Source: Ambrosia x helenae
Taxonomy: Eukaryota > Streptophyta > Magnoliopsida > Asterales > Asteraceae
DNA length: 64,000 nt
Reading direction: 5' to 3'
Assembly (NCBI GenBank): GCA_030844895.1
Contig: CM061231.1
Span: 132,651,023-132,715,022, forward strand
Under the pieces are notes generated by a model. It did no database searches. It was not told the origin of the DNA and saw only the letters and a program-made list of their open reading frames with translations. This document shows positions 22,657 to 34,612 of this stretch, in pieces. Position numbers and translations under genes: made by a program. How positions within the stretch are numbered: position 1 is the stretch's first letter; each line of letters begins with the position of its first letter.

Positions 22657-23269
22657 AGGGGCGGTTATTCTACAAAAATACACAATCGTGCGAAGCGTGC
22701 GAAGGAATATTAACCGTCGATCAAGCAAGAATCTTACGTCATTAATTAAAAAGTTACGCGGTGTCAATTTCGTAAATAAGTGAGAGATTAGACAGTTAGT
22801 AAGGGTATAATCGTCAATTTTTCTAAAATCAAATTATAAGAGACCGTTCAGTCTCATTAATCGCTAAAACTTCTCCCCAAAATTACATAATAAACTCTGA
22901 AACCCTAGTTAAAATCATCAATAAACTCCATTTCTACAAAAGATTAACCATGAAATACTCAAAAGTATACGAAAGTAAGTACATTACGTTATTCTGTACC
23001 AAATTTTACAATGAAAAACTATATAATAACTTACATTATGCATGCTACAGAAAGAAAAAGAGGAACAGAGTATGAAGGTGAAAAGAACGACGTTGATGAA
23101 GGTAAATAAGTATTACGTGAATTAATATTGTTAATACGTTGTGAAATTGTACTAAAATACGTATTTCTAATTGTCAGGGCCAAGCAAAATTGCAAAAACC
23201 AAAAATCAGAGTGACAAATCCGAAATTAGAAGTAAAGCAAACCATGACAGGCCTTCAAAGAAAAATGGT

Positions 23270-24125
23270 ACAAAGATTTTTTTTTTTTTTGTTATGTGTT
23301 ACGTGATTTTAGTAATAGAACTAGAAATGATTTTGTATATGTTACGTTATTTTAGTAATCGAAATGTAGTGATTCTGTCAAAAATGTTACATGATTTTAG
23401 AAATTATTATGTCTATGGTGCATCATAATTATGTCTATATTGCGTTATTTTGGTAATGGAAATGTAGTGATTATGTCAATGTTACATGATTTTAGTAATG
23501 GAAAAAAGTATGTCTGTGTTACGTAATTTTATTAATAGAACTAGAAATGATTATGTCTTTCTTACGTTATTTTGGTAATGAAATTTGTAATGATTCTGGC
23601 CATAATATATGATGATTATGTCTATGTTACGTTATTTTGGTAATGAAAATGTAGTGATTCTGTCATTGTTAAGCAATTTTGGTAAATGAAAACACTAGTT
23701 TATGATTATGTCTTTGTTACGTTATTTTGGTAATGAAATGTAGTTATTCTGTCATTGTTAAGCAATTTTGGTAAATGAAAACACTAGTTTATGATTATGT
23801 CTATATTACGTTATTTTAGTAATGAAATTTGTAATGATTCTGGCCATAAATATATGATGATTATGTCTATGTTACGTTATTTTGGTAATGAAAATGTAGT
23901 GATTCTGTCATTGTTAAGCAATTTTGGTAAATGAAAACACTAGTTTATGATTATGTCTTTGTTACGTTATTTTGGTAATGAAAATGTAGTTATTCTGTCA
24001 TTGTTAAGCAATTTTGGTAAATGAAAACACTAGTTTATGATTATGTCTATATTACGTTATTTTGGTAATGAAATTTGTAATGATTTTGTCATTGTTACGT
24101 AATTATAACATTTGATAATAACGCA
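23270..24125 (+). repeat. Tandem repeats in the large intron of the Ulp1-like gene
   Basis: The intron is built of repeats of TTACGTTATTTTGGTAATG followed by 'aaatgtagtgattctgtcat', 'tgttaagcaattttggtaaa' and 'tgaaaacactagtttatgat'. From about 23585 to 24110 the whole composite unit (roughly 75-180 bp) is present four to five times with small differences. Confidence 0.85.
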
Positions 24126-25903
24126 GAGATCAATGAAAATGAATTACTTCTACAACAACAGCCTGCAAATTCACCAGAAGAGCCTCAAAATTCACCACCA
24201 AGAAACCAATTTGTTCTGTACTCAAATATAAAATTACATGTAAGGGCGTCTGTTGATAACATGAATGAGGCGATGGCAAGCTTATCAAGTGCACAGAAAA
24301 AAGCAATCAAACAGATGGGATTTGAAGCTTTTTTATCAATGAACATTAAAACAATGCCAACAAAATTAGCAAGATGGTTATTGGTGAATTATGATGATAG
24401 ACGAAATGAGTTGAATGTAGGAAACCACATCATTCAAGTTACAAGCAACAAAGTTCAACAAGTCCTTGGTGTCCCAATGGGTAACCAGACAGTAAATGAA
24501 AAGAACAAACCAAGGAAGGGTTCATCTAACACGCTTACTGTATGGAAGTCCCAGTTTGAACATAACAAGATTTTAATCTCGGATGTGAAGAATAAAATAG
24601 TTCAAAGCAAAAGCGGAGACTGGATTTTCATGTTGAAATTCCTTGTACTTTACAACTCTATATTTGGGCAAGTAACAAAGAGTTCAACAGTAAATCAAAT
24701 GTTCTTGAAAGGAGTGACAGATGAAAAATCAATCAAAAAATTGAATTAGTGTGAGTACTTAATTTTCTGTCTCAAAAGAACGAAGGCAAGCTGGAACGGA
24801 ACTGAAATGTATAATGGACCTTTGCCTTTTCTTGCGGTATGTTTTTTATTCATAATTATGTAAATGTATAAAAATACAAATTACGTAATGTGTTATTACT
24901 AATTACGTAATGATCAAATGTTAACTTTATTCACATGACAGATGCTTTATGTACATGAAAAGAGGTTATCACGTGCTCCTGAAATAGCACAAACACCAGC
25001 AATTAAGTACATTAGCACCCAGAATTTGTCTGATGTTGATAAACATTTGTATGACAATGGGCCATTTTCAACTGATGAAGAAGATAATGATGAGGATGAA
25101 GAAGGAAATGATGAAGTAGAAAGTCCTAGAGATGAAGAAGGACATAATGATGTGGATGAAGAAGATGATGGTGGAAATGAAGATGCTGGTGGTGTTGGTG
25201 GAGATGATTATGATGGTGAAGAAGGTGATGCAGAAAAAATGGAAGAAGATGGTAAGAATGAAGATGCATACATTCAGCATGATGAACAGCAAATCTTTCT
25301 TGAACAACAAATCCTCGTGGAAAATTACATAATGTAAGTGCAATAACTGTATAAAAATTACATAACATGCATATGTATATAGGATTTTAAAAAATCACGT
25401 AATGTTTGCAGGCTGGTGATGCAAATGAGGCAACAACAACACTAAAAATACAAAAAGTTGCAACTCAAAAATCAACAGATGAGAGCATAAAAGGGTCAAC
25501 AAGGAAAAAGACAATGAGAAAGAAGAAAAACAAAAGTCCTTACCCAGTTGTTGAGAATGTAAGTAACTGTAATTTATTATGTCAAACATCAACAGAAATC
25601 ATGTAATTTATTCACGTATTGTTTGCAGGAATGACTCTCAAAAATAGAAAACAAAATGGAGAAGTTTCAAACATATGTTGCTGAAATAGATGAAATTTTC
25701 GAAGAAGCCACTTCAAATTTTTTAGACAGCAACCTTATACGTGAGAAGCAAACAAAATGGAAGTCATGGGTAGCAAGTTACAAATCAAGTAATGAGAAAA
25801 ACATAGAAGGTAAAAATTACGTAATGTATATTTAAATGATAAAGAAGTTAGTTAAAAATTACGTAATGGATATCAAAAAAGTATATTAGTAGTTGCAGGT
25901 GAA

Positions 25904-26466
25904 AAGGAAAACCAGAACAGTGTTCTCACAGGGATGCTAGATGCAATAGTGATTGCAGCTGAAACACTAGAAGGTAAAAAAAAATCACGTAACACATTAT
26001 TTGTCAAAACTTATAAATGATCAGAATACGTAATTACAGGTGAAAAGAAAGATTTGAATGAAAAGGCAACAACTTCACAGAGTGTTAGCACCGGAATGCT
26101 AAATGTAATGATCGCCGCAACTGAACAACTTGAAAAAACAAATGAAGAAGAAGCTGTGAAAGAAGGTAAAGACATAATGGATGCTTTGAAAGATGCACCA
26201 ACAAATGAACCACCTGTCAATAAAGGTAAAAAAATCACGTAACAGATTATTTGTCAAAACTTATTAATGATCATAATACGTAATTACAGGTGAAAAAAAA
26301 GATTTGAATGAAACGGCAACAACTTCGCAAAGTGTTAGCACAGGAATGCTAAATGCAATGATTGCCGCAACTGAACAACTTGAAGAAACAAATAAAGAAG
26401 AAGCTTTGACAGATATAATGGGTGCTTTGAAAGATGCAACAACAAATGAACCACCGGCCGATAAAG
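25904..26466 (+). repeat. Duplicated exon-intron units in the Ulp1-like gene
   Basis: Three successive exons (from about 25900, 26040 and 26291) encode related peptides (GEKKDLNEKATTSQSVSTGM and variants). Two are followed or preceded by near-identical introns of about 65 bp starting gtaaaaaaa.tcacgtaaca and ending aatacgtaattacag. This shows internal tandem exon duplication. The peptides are acidic and low in hydrophobic residues. Confidence 0.8.
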
Positions 26467-28139
26467 GTAAAAAAATTACGTAATGTATATTAAAAATGTT
26501 TATACTAAATGGAACTTATATGAATGTATATAAATTGTTAACTAAAATCAGGAAATGAGGCCCTAGAGAGTGACAACACAGATATGATTGCTGAGATGTT
26601 AAAAGCAGCCGACAAAGAAGAAAAGAATGCAGCTTTGCAAACTTCAACCACACAAACATCATCCGAACATGTCAGTTCGCAATTCTTGAAAGAATTGAAT
26701 GAGTTTGAAGAAAGATCTAGGAAAGGAAAACAGATTGAGACATCGGAGGGAGACAAAGTAGAAGAAATACAGAATGAAAGCTATGAAAGCTATGAAGGAC
26801 AAAGTTTCGATCTGAATATCTCACAAGATGATACACCTACAGATGTAATTCCAGATCTACCATTCCTACAAAACTCTGAAGCTAATATCGAAACACCAAA
26901 AACAGTAGGGAGACTAATAGTTAGTCAATCACTGGAGTCAACCATAGCCAATAAACACGTTGAACGTGCAAAAAGAGGAAGGATGTTGGTTGGACCTCTA
27001 AAGTCTCCTTACATTCAACGGCAGGTGGTGATGAAGAACAAAATAACTGAAGATGAAAACATAGTTGCGCAGTTTATATTTGCAGCAACCGAGGCAACAC
27101 AGTAAGAAAAACTTTATATTACTTTAATTTGTTATTAGAAAAATTACGTAATGAATATTTTCAGAACATAGTTTATTACAAAAAATTACGTAATGTGTAT
27201 TAAAACTTATCTTCCACAGTGACGTTGTATTCGAGCCAGCAGATGGGACTCCATTCTTCAAAGTGGTATTTGAATGTTTATACCCTGGGATAACATTATC
27301 ATCTAATATTTTGGATGCATGGTCGCATGTGCTGAACCACGACGAGAAGAAAAGAGCTCCAGGTTCACCATTTAGGTTGTTTGTTCAAACAAATATTCTG
27401 GTATGCTCCTTAGCTTTTTCATGTAATACATAAATTATAATAACGTAATGGTTATGCTAAAATACGTAATGTATGCTAAATTTACAGCCAAGTGACTGCT
27501 TCACGCCTCAATATGATGATTTAAAGCGAATGGACACCATGACAGCGAACTTAAATCTTGCACTTAGCAAAAATGAAATAAAATCAATCAATGAGGTGGA
27601 TTTGTTGTTCATGCCCATCGTATCTTCGGACCACATATATGTAATATGTTTCAACATGAAGAACCCGAAGATAGAAATACTAGACAACAGCAAGCTTGGA
27701 GCTAATAGCAAATATGACAACATCGTAGTGCCATTGGTAAAAAAAAATATTTTTACTTAATATTATTTTGATGTTAGTTAATTACGTAATGCTTATGGTA
27801 AAATTACGTAATGTATGCAGAAAGAAGCTTTATGCAACTATATGATGGTCAATGAACACCCCATGACTCCTAAAATGGTAAGTAAAAAACCAGTGAGAGT
27901 CCAAATGGAATGGAGAACTTCACAAAACAAAATCGATTGTGGGGTGTTCACAATGAGGCATATGGAGACTTTCATGAGCACATATAGAAGAAAATGGGTA
28001 ACTGATTTTCAAAAAGAAGGACCAGCTCAACAAATGCAGATTGATTACCTTCGCTACAAATATCTATAAAAAATCCTACTCTCCGATGCCAACAAAAATA
28101 AAAATTTAATTGATCGTCTGGCTAGGGAGTTTCATTAAA

Positions 28140-28685
28140 AGAAATACAGTGAGAAGGCGAAGTACAAGAAGAACTTATTCCAAACTCTTGTGAAAAGACA
28201 AAATGATCATGTTTGAATAGTTTTAATGCCACGTGTCAGAAATGTCATGATACAATTTAACATTTGGTTTATGTATGACAAATGTCCTGATACAATTTAA
28301 CATTTTGCTTGTCACATACTACATTATATGAATGATTATGTATGTTTCTGATTATGTTGAATGATAATGTATGAATGATTATGTATGAAACTGATAATGG
28401 TTACCTAACATACAAATACAATTACGTAACATACAAAAAACATGTATCATAATGGTTATATGTTAATCATGTATGAAACTGATAATGGTTACCTAACATA
28501 AAATTACGTAACATGTGAGAAAAATGTAAAGTAATGGTTATATGTGAATGATTATGCTATGATACAATTACGTAGCATGTCAACTAATTACGTAATGAAA
28601 TGCAAAAAAACCATATGTGTACAAAAACATCACGTAACAATGTAAAAAGAAAATGTTTCAATGTCAATTTAACAAAAAAACATAA
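28140..28685. other. Intergenic DNA between the two convergent genes of element A
   Basis: AT-rich sequence with repeats of 'tgtatgaatgattatg' and 'ctgataatggttacctaaca', and five copies of the attacgtaa/atcacgtaa word. No gene. Confidence 0.7.
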
Positions 28686-30668
28686 TCAATCATCGCTAAC
28701 TTCATATTCCGAATCTAGACTATTATCCGCATCTGCTTCATTGACGGGTTCTTTCCCTTTGTTGTTAGTTGTTGCAGTCCCTTTAAGAACTTCACAGGTG
28801 CACCTATCATGACCACTACCCCCACATACTTTGCAATTTCTTGATCTCTTCCCTGCACGACTAATCGCTTGTTCACGTTTTGATTTAAACCTTTTGCGTG
28901 ACCCACAACCTTTATTCCTAATACCATGAGGAACACGAATAGCAGCCTCAGTTTGATGTGGAGCCCCAATAATAGCTTGAATAATTTCTTTCTTCTTGGC
29001 TGATATCCTCTGAATACTAGCTTCATCTGTCTTCTCTTTCGTCGCTTTTAGCTCGACTCTAAACAGCTTCAACTTTTCAAAATCAGTAATCAACTTATTA
29101 ACTACATACTCACTCAAATGCATTATATCACGAACAACATCATTAACACTTTGATGGTTCCCATTTTCATCAGTATGCATCACCAACGACAAGCTCGACC
29201 GAGAGGGACTATTACAAATAACATCACTCCTCCAGCGATCAAGAATGTATCTGCTGGGAATTTCATTTATATCACACAACATTAAAACTAAAAAAGCATG
29301 TCGACACAATAAACCATATCGCTCAAAACGCTTGCAAGAACATAAAATTGTCAAATCTTCCAGGTTAAATTTAACCTGCAATACAAAAAAGATCTCCATA
29401 AAAAAATAAAATACGTAATGAGGTATATGAAAGTGAGAGACTAATGAAACAGGTAATTACGTAATTTTTGTTACAATGATATGTAAAAAATTATGTAACA
29501 TAAAAAATAAACTATACATACCTCTATCAAACCGGCACCATACGCAGAACGATCTTTTATTAGAAACGTCCCTATATCTCCTTCATGTGAAAGTAAGACA
29601 TTTATGCATTTATGCACAGCTCCGTAAATTTCTTCTTGGACATCAAAGAAAATACTTCTTGTATATAATTTCGCAGCTTGCACCTCAATAGGATAATCAG
29701 TCCAAAAATCCGGTGTTTTATACCTCGTCTCATGATCATTTTTCCTATTAGTATACCTTTGAGATTCCATGGCAGTATCAAAATGACTAATAAACTCAAG
29801 AAGCGTTAATTGAGCATTTGAAACTTGACCAAAGAAATGATTTTCACATTCAGATCTTGAAGTAGTACGCATAAGACCTGACATTGGCTCATCGTGACAT
29901 TGCTCTATTTGAATAAATGTCACACAACCAGTCGTGGTAAAAGAGATTAAAATCAAAAACAAGTTGCTCCCATCCCTTTTCAAACTCTTCTGGTGAAATA
30001 GAATCTGTCCAAACAATGTCGCAAATACGCTATTTAAAATCATCATTGTTGCATAATGCAGGACCAACCTATAAAAATAACAAAAACACATATTGTTATG
30101 AATTTGAATAATCACGTAATAAAAATATGTTATGCAAATAAAAAGCCTTGAAAATCACGTAACATACACAAAATCAAAAAATCATATCATAAAAAATAAT
30201 CACGTAATAACAAATATGGTATACAGATAAAAGCCTTGAAAATTACGTAACATACAAAAAATTAAAAATCATAGCAAAAATGACATATACCTTATTAGCA
30301 ACCTTTTTCATGATGTGCCACATGCACAATCTATGCCTACTATTTGGTAAAACTGATGCAACTGCTTGTTTTATAGCAGGATCTTGATCGGTAACTACAA
30401 CAAGCGGTTCTTTACCAAAACACTTCTTGAAACAAGTTAACAGCCATGAGTAGGATTCAATTGTCTCTGAACTCAGCAATCCAGCACCTAGAGTTATATT
30501 GTTGCAGTGATTATCGATACCGGTAAATGGAACAAATACCATCTTGTATCTAAAAAAGAAAAAAAAATTAATTAAACTGAAATAATTACGTAAAATGAAT
30601 AACATAATTACGTAATGAACTTACTTGTTAGAATTGAAAGTAGCATCGAATGAAACAACATCACCAAA
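28686..30668 (-). pseudogene. FAR1-type MULE transposase, N-terminally truncated
   Basis: Exons read leftwards. GDVVSFDATFNSN (first catalytic Asp, about 30630-30668). MVFVPFTGIDNH to VVVTDQDPAIKQAVASVLP and LCMWHIMKKVANK (30287-30545). A piece around 29880-30068 with IVWTDSISPEEFEKGWEQL. RTTSRSECENHFFGQV with the catalytic Glu (29520-29890). Then CSCKRFERYGLLCRHAFLVL, a SWIM zinc finger, ending in a basic tail with CKVCGGSGHDRCTC (28686-29372). A TAG lies in the second piece at about 30032 and a frameshift near 29893. The N-terminal DNA-binding domain is missing beyond 30668. Clear homology, not functional as it stands. Confidence 0.85.
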
Positions 30669-31694
30669 AAGTTATTGCTCTTATAATTTGTGTACATTAA
30701 TAAATCAATTATTGCTCTTATAACAAACATGTTAGTTACGGAAATATAGAAATTTGGCTAGACATAGAAATAATTTATTTAATAAGTAAATTAACAATTT
30801 GAATAACATGTTAACTTGATATAACTAGCCCCACTCCTTGTGGTGTGATGGTAAAGGTGTTGGGTTTTAAAAGAAAGGTTGGGAGTTCAAGCCTAATTAG
30901 AGGCAAAAAAAAAAATGGTGTATTTATAAGGGGAGAAATTAGCCGTTCAAAAAAAAACTTGATATAACCAATTTTAACAATTTGAATAACATGTTAGCTA
31001 CGGAAATATATAATTGTTATTTTTTTAGATTTTCGGGCATCTTAGATAAACAAAGACAAGACCGATATGATTATGATTGTATGCCAAAATCATACAAATT
31101 TTAACTATACCAATTTCGGTCACCGATAACGATCAAATTATGCCGACAAAATGTCACATTTTAAACCCGGTCAAAACATGTTCGGTTCAAATTTATGCCA
31201 ACAAAGTTAGAGGAATCCTTAAAAAACTTCATGTTTATGTCTTAATGTGGTGTTGTAAGCCAATGGTAAAGCAAAATAAAAATAATGGGTCGCAAAAACT
31301 TAGGAATTTTCATTTATCATGTAGTGAAACTAAAAATATTTATACTTAACATCCCGTCGCAACGCGCGGGTTAACGTAAACTCGTTATAATCAAAATACA
31401 ACATTAATAAATGAATTTTCTTTCCAAATAATTCATCTTTTCTTGTAAAAACACTTTCAAATTAACTTTTTACACATGTGTAAATGAAACAGTTTACACA
31501 TGTATAAACAGTAAATTTACACATGTGTAAAAACAAATTATTTTTGTATACGTTTGAATTTTTACGCGTAAATTGTGTTTTTGAGATTGTATTTTTCTAA
31601 TAAAGATAAGTATAAAAAGAAATTTGAATTTGAATGGTTTTAGTTGCCGTTCTCACGGTTCGCACGAAATATAGGTGTTCTCAAATTAACTTTC

Positions 31695-31698
<4 letters not shown>
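30669..31698. other. Noncoding right part of element A
   Basis: Contains the SINE-like insert below, a GC-rich hairpin-prone motif at 31352-31373 (cccgtcgcaacgcgcggg), and the right inverted terminus at about 31640-31698. Short ORFs here look random. Confidence 0.55.
30833..30945 (+). mobile_element. SINE-like tRNA-derived sequence
   Basis: ccccactccttgtggtgtga then tggtaaaggtg matches a pol III A-box-like region. gggagttcaagcc 40 bp on matches a B box (consensus GGTTCGANTCC). A poly-A run follows at 30904-30914, with a further 30 bp after it. This fits a tRNA-related SINE head; the end is not defined. Confidence 0.5.
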
Positions 31699-31749
<51 letters not shown>

Positions 31750-31750
<1 letters not shown>

Positions 31751-32194
31751 GGGTAAGGTTAGAATGAAAACCTTAAAAATTTGAGAAAACCTTAGAAAAC
31801 CGTACTTCCCAAGCCTTTTAAGGTCTGAAAATTTTAGGGCACGCAATATACATGTTTTTAAGTGTTTTGAGCCAAAGAAATCAAAAAAGCACCGAGGGTT
31901 TTTTTTAAAAAAAAAATAAATAAGTTATTTGGGTGTTGCATATGTAACACATATGTGCAGACATGTTGCATTGTAAAAAGACATGTTACATACGTAACAC
32001 ATACATGTTGCATATGTAACACAAAACTTGTTTATTTTTTTAAAAAATATTGGCTCGGCGCTTTTTTGTGTTTTTTGGCTCAAAACTATTAAAAACATGA
32101 ATATTACATGCCCTAATTTTTTCAGAAAAAAATCTTGAAAAGTAGGGTTTCCTAAAGTTTTCTCATTTTAGAGGGTTTTCATCAAATACTTAGC

Positions 32195-32195
<1 letters not shown>
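31750..32195. mobile_element. Element B: (TA)n-bordered inverted-repeat element
   Basis: 446 bp. The left arm starts AGGGTAAGGTTAGAATGAAA. The right arm, reverse-complemented, starts AGCTAAGTATTTGATGAAAA; both continue with 'aaaacctta' and 'gagaaaacctta.aaaac.gtactt'. Arms extend about 170 bp each, so the element is nearly a foldback. The centre holds repeats of 'gttgcatatgtaacac'. It has (TA)n on both sides and no coding capacity. Confidence 0.8.
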
Positions 32196-32221
<26 letters not shown>

Positions 32222-32226
<5 letters not shown>

Positions 32227-32637
32227 CAAGATCGTGTACAAAGTGTTTTTTTTGTGAGAAGTGTGAGAAGGATTAGAAATTGATACTTAGGCATCATTTT
32301 TTGAACTTAGTCGTGATGTTTTGGATTGTTTTGCCTATAAAAACACCAAACATAACAATTAAAAACCAAAAACAATGTATTTTAGGCTTAATACTTAAAA
32401 CACCATGCTAAGAACATTAGCAGTGTGTTTTAAGCGTTAAGTAGTGTGTTTTAACTGTTTTTTTTAAATTTAATGACTATAATACATTGTATTGTGTTTT
32501 AGATTGTTGTGTTTGGTGTTTTTCAAGTTAAAACAACCTAAAACATCATTCCTAAATCCAAAACATGATGTCTACATGTCAATTCTTAGTCCTTCTCACA
32601 CTTCTCACGAAAAATGTACTTTGTACAGGATCCTAGA

Positions 32638-32640
<3 letters not shown>
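32222..32640. mobile_element. Element C: (TA)n-bordered inverted-repeat element
   Basis: 419 bp. Left end AGGGTCAAGATCGTGTACAA, right end reverse-complemented AGGTCTAGGATCCTGTACAA. Both continue with gtgagaagtgtgagaagga and a tract ending near 'gacatcatgttttgga'. (TA)n lies on both sides. No coding capacity; the small ORF at 32492-32674 runs through the TA tract. Confidence 0.85.
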
Positions 32641-32675
<35 letters not shown>

Positions 32676-33959
32676 ATTGAGATCAAATAGGAACCACTAC
32701 TCCTAGTTAGGAACCTTAGGAAGCAATCTGAACCATCCATCTTCAATCTTGATCATAAGGGTAAGAGTGTAATTAAACATTTAAATAATTATCCTTTTCT
32801 TTAATTATATTTCATAATCAAATCAGTTATATTTTGTTTCCTTAAAAAGCTCACCCAATTCAATCTCCAAATCAATTCACAGATTCAGGCACTCTAAACC
32901 CTTGATAAACCTCTCTGTAAGGCTTCCAAGCAACAAAATTTCAACCCAATTCCTCCCATAAACCAAAGCCCTCTTCTACCCACCAATCCACATATGTCAT
33001 CATTTCTCTTATCATCATCTCCTTCAATATTCATCCGTCCTACAACTCCTTCGATTCACGTATGTTATCTTTCTTTCTTTCTTTTTTGTATTCCCAGTTT
33101 CCAAAACCCATAAAAAATCTTTAAATCAAAGGGGTTTTTATCTTTTTCCATAAAGTCAATTACTTGACCATTGATTTTGGGTTTATAGTGTTTTTTTTTA
33201 ATTATTTTGTGATTTTTTTTTGTTAAATTGTGAAGCAAGTGAAAGGTAAACAAAGATTTAGTAGGGTGGTATGGAGAAGGAATTTAACGATTGTAGTGTA
33301 TAGTATTTCGATGTTCTTATAAAACACGGTTGGATTCGATTTACATTAGTGTATAATCTAACAATAATCTATCAGATTGCGTGTATGAATATGCTGATTT
33401 ATTAGTCGTTTTTTTTACTTGATTCGATTTGGGGCTTTAAGTATGTTGGATTTGTTAATTTTTTAAGGTGTATTATTTAAAGGTTGTGATGTATAATATT
33501 TCGACGTGAAGACAATATTTGTTACTGGTGTATTGTATAATAGTTTTGTACATTAGTGTATAATCTGATGTCGTAAACGATTAACCGAAGTTGCATGTCT
33601 GTATAATGAGATTGATATCGGTTTTTATTCCTAACATATTTGTTTGCTTTAATTTTTTGGACTTGTTCATTGTTTACAGTATGTTAATAAACCTGGTGTC
33701 AGTTATATACATTAGTGTATAATGTAAATAATATTGTGTTGTTATTGTACAATAGTGTATAAATATAAAGTATAATGAGATTATGATTTTGGTTAATTTC
33801 TGACTGTATTTAGTTAAACATAATTGCAGGTGGTTGTTAAGACATGATGCTAATGTTTTTCAGACACTAGTGGCAAATTAGAGATAATGTGAATTGAACA
33901 CTGATGTATATGATATTATACTCTTATATTATGCAACAATGTATATAGGTATATTCACC

Positions 33960-34290
33960 TTTAATATGGTTGTTGTTACGTTAGTTTTAAATAATTGTAC
34001 AGTAGTCAAAATGTTCAATTGTGGTAAAAATATACACAGGTGTATTATAATAGTTAAATGATTGTACAGTAGTCAAATGTTTCAATTGTGGTAATGAATA
34101 TACACATGTGTATTATAGTACTTAAATGATTGTACAGTAATCAAATGCTTCAATTGTGGTAATGAATATACACAGGTGTATTATAATAGTTAAATGATTG
34201 TACAGTAGTCAAATGTTTCAATTGTGGTAATGAATATACACAGGTGTATTATAGTAGTTAAATGATTGTACAGTAATCAAATGTTTCATA
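33960..34290 (+). repeat. 67-bp tandem repeat array inside element D
   Basis: About 4.5 units containing ttaaatgattgtacagtagt, caaatgtttcaattgtggta and atatacacaggtgtattata follow one another with few changes. Further left (33340-33760) looser words 'cattagtgtataat' recur five or six times. Confidence 0.85.
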
Positions 34291-34322
34291 TATTTTTTTC
34301 GAACGACATATATTTTTTTATA

Positions 34323-34551
34323 GGAAAAATTACAGAAATCGTCCTTTATGTTTACCTGTTTTTTCAGTAGATGTCCTTAAACTTCAAAAGTGATGAGAAT
34401 CGTCCTATATGTTTTAAAATATTTCAAAACAAGTCCTTTAGCACAAACGTGGTTAGATTTTCCTGTTAAGTCAAGTCACGTGAAGGGCACATGATGGTAT
34501 TATTGACATTTCACCTCCTCTTTTGATTTCCCCCCTTTTAAAACCCTTCCC
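34323..34551 (+). repeat. Left terminal inverted repeat of the Mutator element
   Basis: Pairs with 39840-40068. It includes a 40-bp block around gttaagtcaagtcacgtgaa that is identical in both copies and contains the palindrome TCACGTGA, an E-box/G-box core. The block could serve as a promoter element or transposase site. Confidence 0.9.
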
Positions 34552-34612
34552 TGATCACCATTTACCCTATTCGACCAAAGACCAAATTAGGGTTCCATCC
34601 TCAAACGATCAG

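Larger units (their letters stand above)
22949..28139 (+). pseudogene. Multi-exon gene with C-terminal Ulp1-like (C48) protease domain
   Basis: Starting at the ATG at about 22950, short exons join in frame through introns ending at about 23050, 23177 and 24126. They give a basic N-terminus (EKRKRG, a likely nuclear signal). A conserved region follows (KTMPTKLARWLLVNYDDRR, VQQVLGVPMGN), then an acidic exon (25020-25330), repetitive short exons (25900-26465) and the protease domain. That domain shows DHIYVICFNMKNPKIEILDN (His and Asp positions) and NKIDCGVFTMRHMETF (nucleophile Cys). Family role: deSUMOylating-type cysteine proteases, often carried by plant transposons. Two stops break it: TAG at 24747-24749 where Trp is expected, and TAA at 28067-28069 followed by about 22 more homologous-looking codons. 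A 60-codon ORF exon at 27217-27400 and another at 27487-27735 carry most of the protease fold. Confidence 0.72.
22657..31698. mobile_element. Element A: 9.0 kb (TA)n-bordered element with Ulp1-like and FAR1-like genes
   Basis: The left end reads AGGGGCGGTTATTCTACAA and, 30 bp in, GTGCGAAGCGTGCGAAGG. The right end, reverse-complemented, reads AGGGGAAAGTTAATTTGAG and then GTGCGAACCGTGAGAACGG. These are diverged terminal inverted repeats of about 50 bp. Both ends abut (TA)n tracts (22634-22656 and 31699-31749). It holds a + strand gene (22949-28069) and a convergent minus-strand transposase remnant (28686-30668). The pairing of FAR1/MULE transposase with a Ulp1-like protease gene is known for some plant Mutator elements (Kaonashi-type). 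The ends are my inference; a SINE-like insertion and perhaps more lie between 30669 and 31698. Confidence 0.6.

Noticed and set aside
25068..25368. Minus-strand ORFs rich in His and Ile/Phe
   Set aside because: They are the complement of the acidic GAT/GAA-rich exon of the + strand gene.
31352..31373. cccgtcgcaacgcgcggg as a Helitron 3' end
   Set aside because: A hairpin can form, but no CTRR terminus follows at the right distance and no partner 5' end was found.
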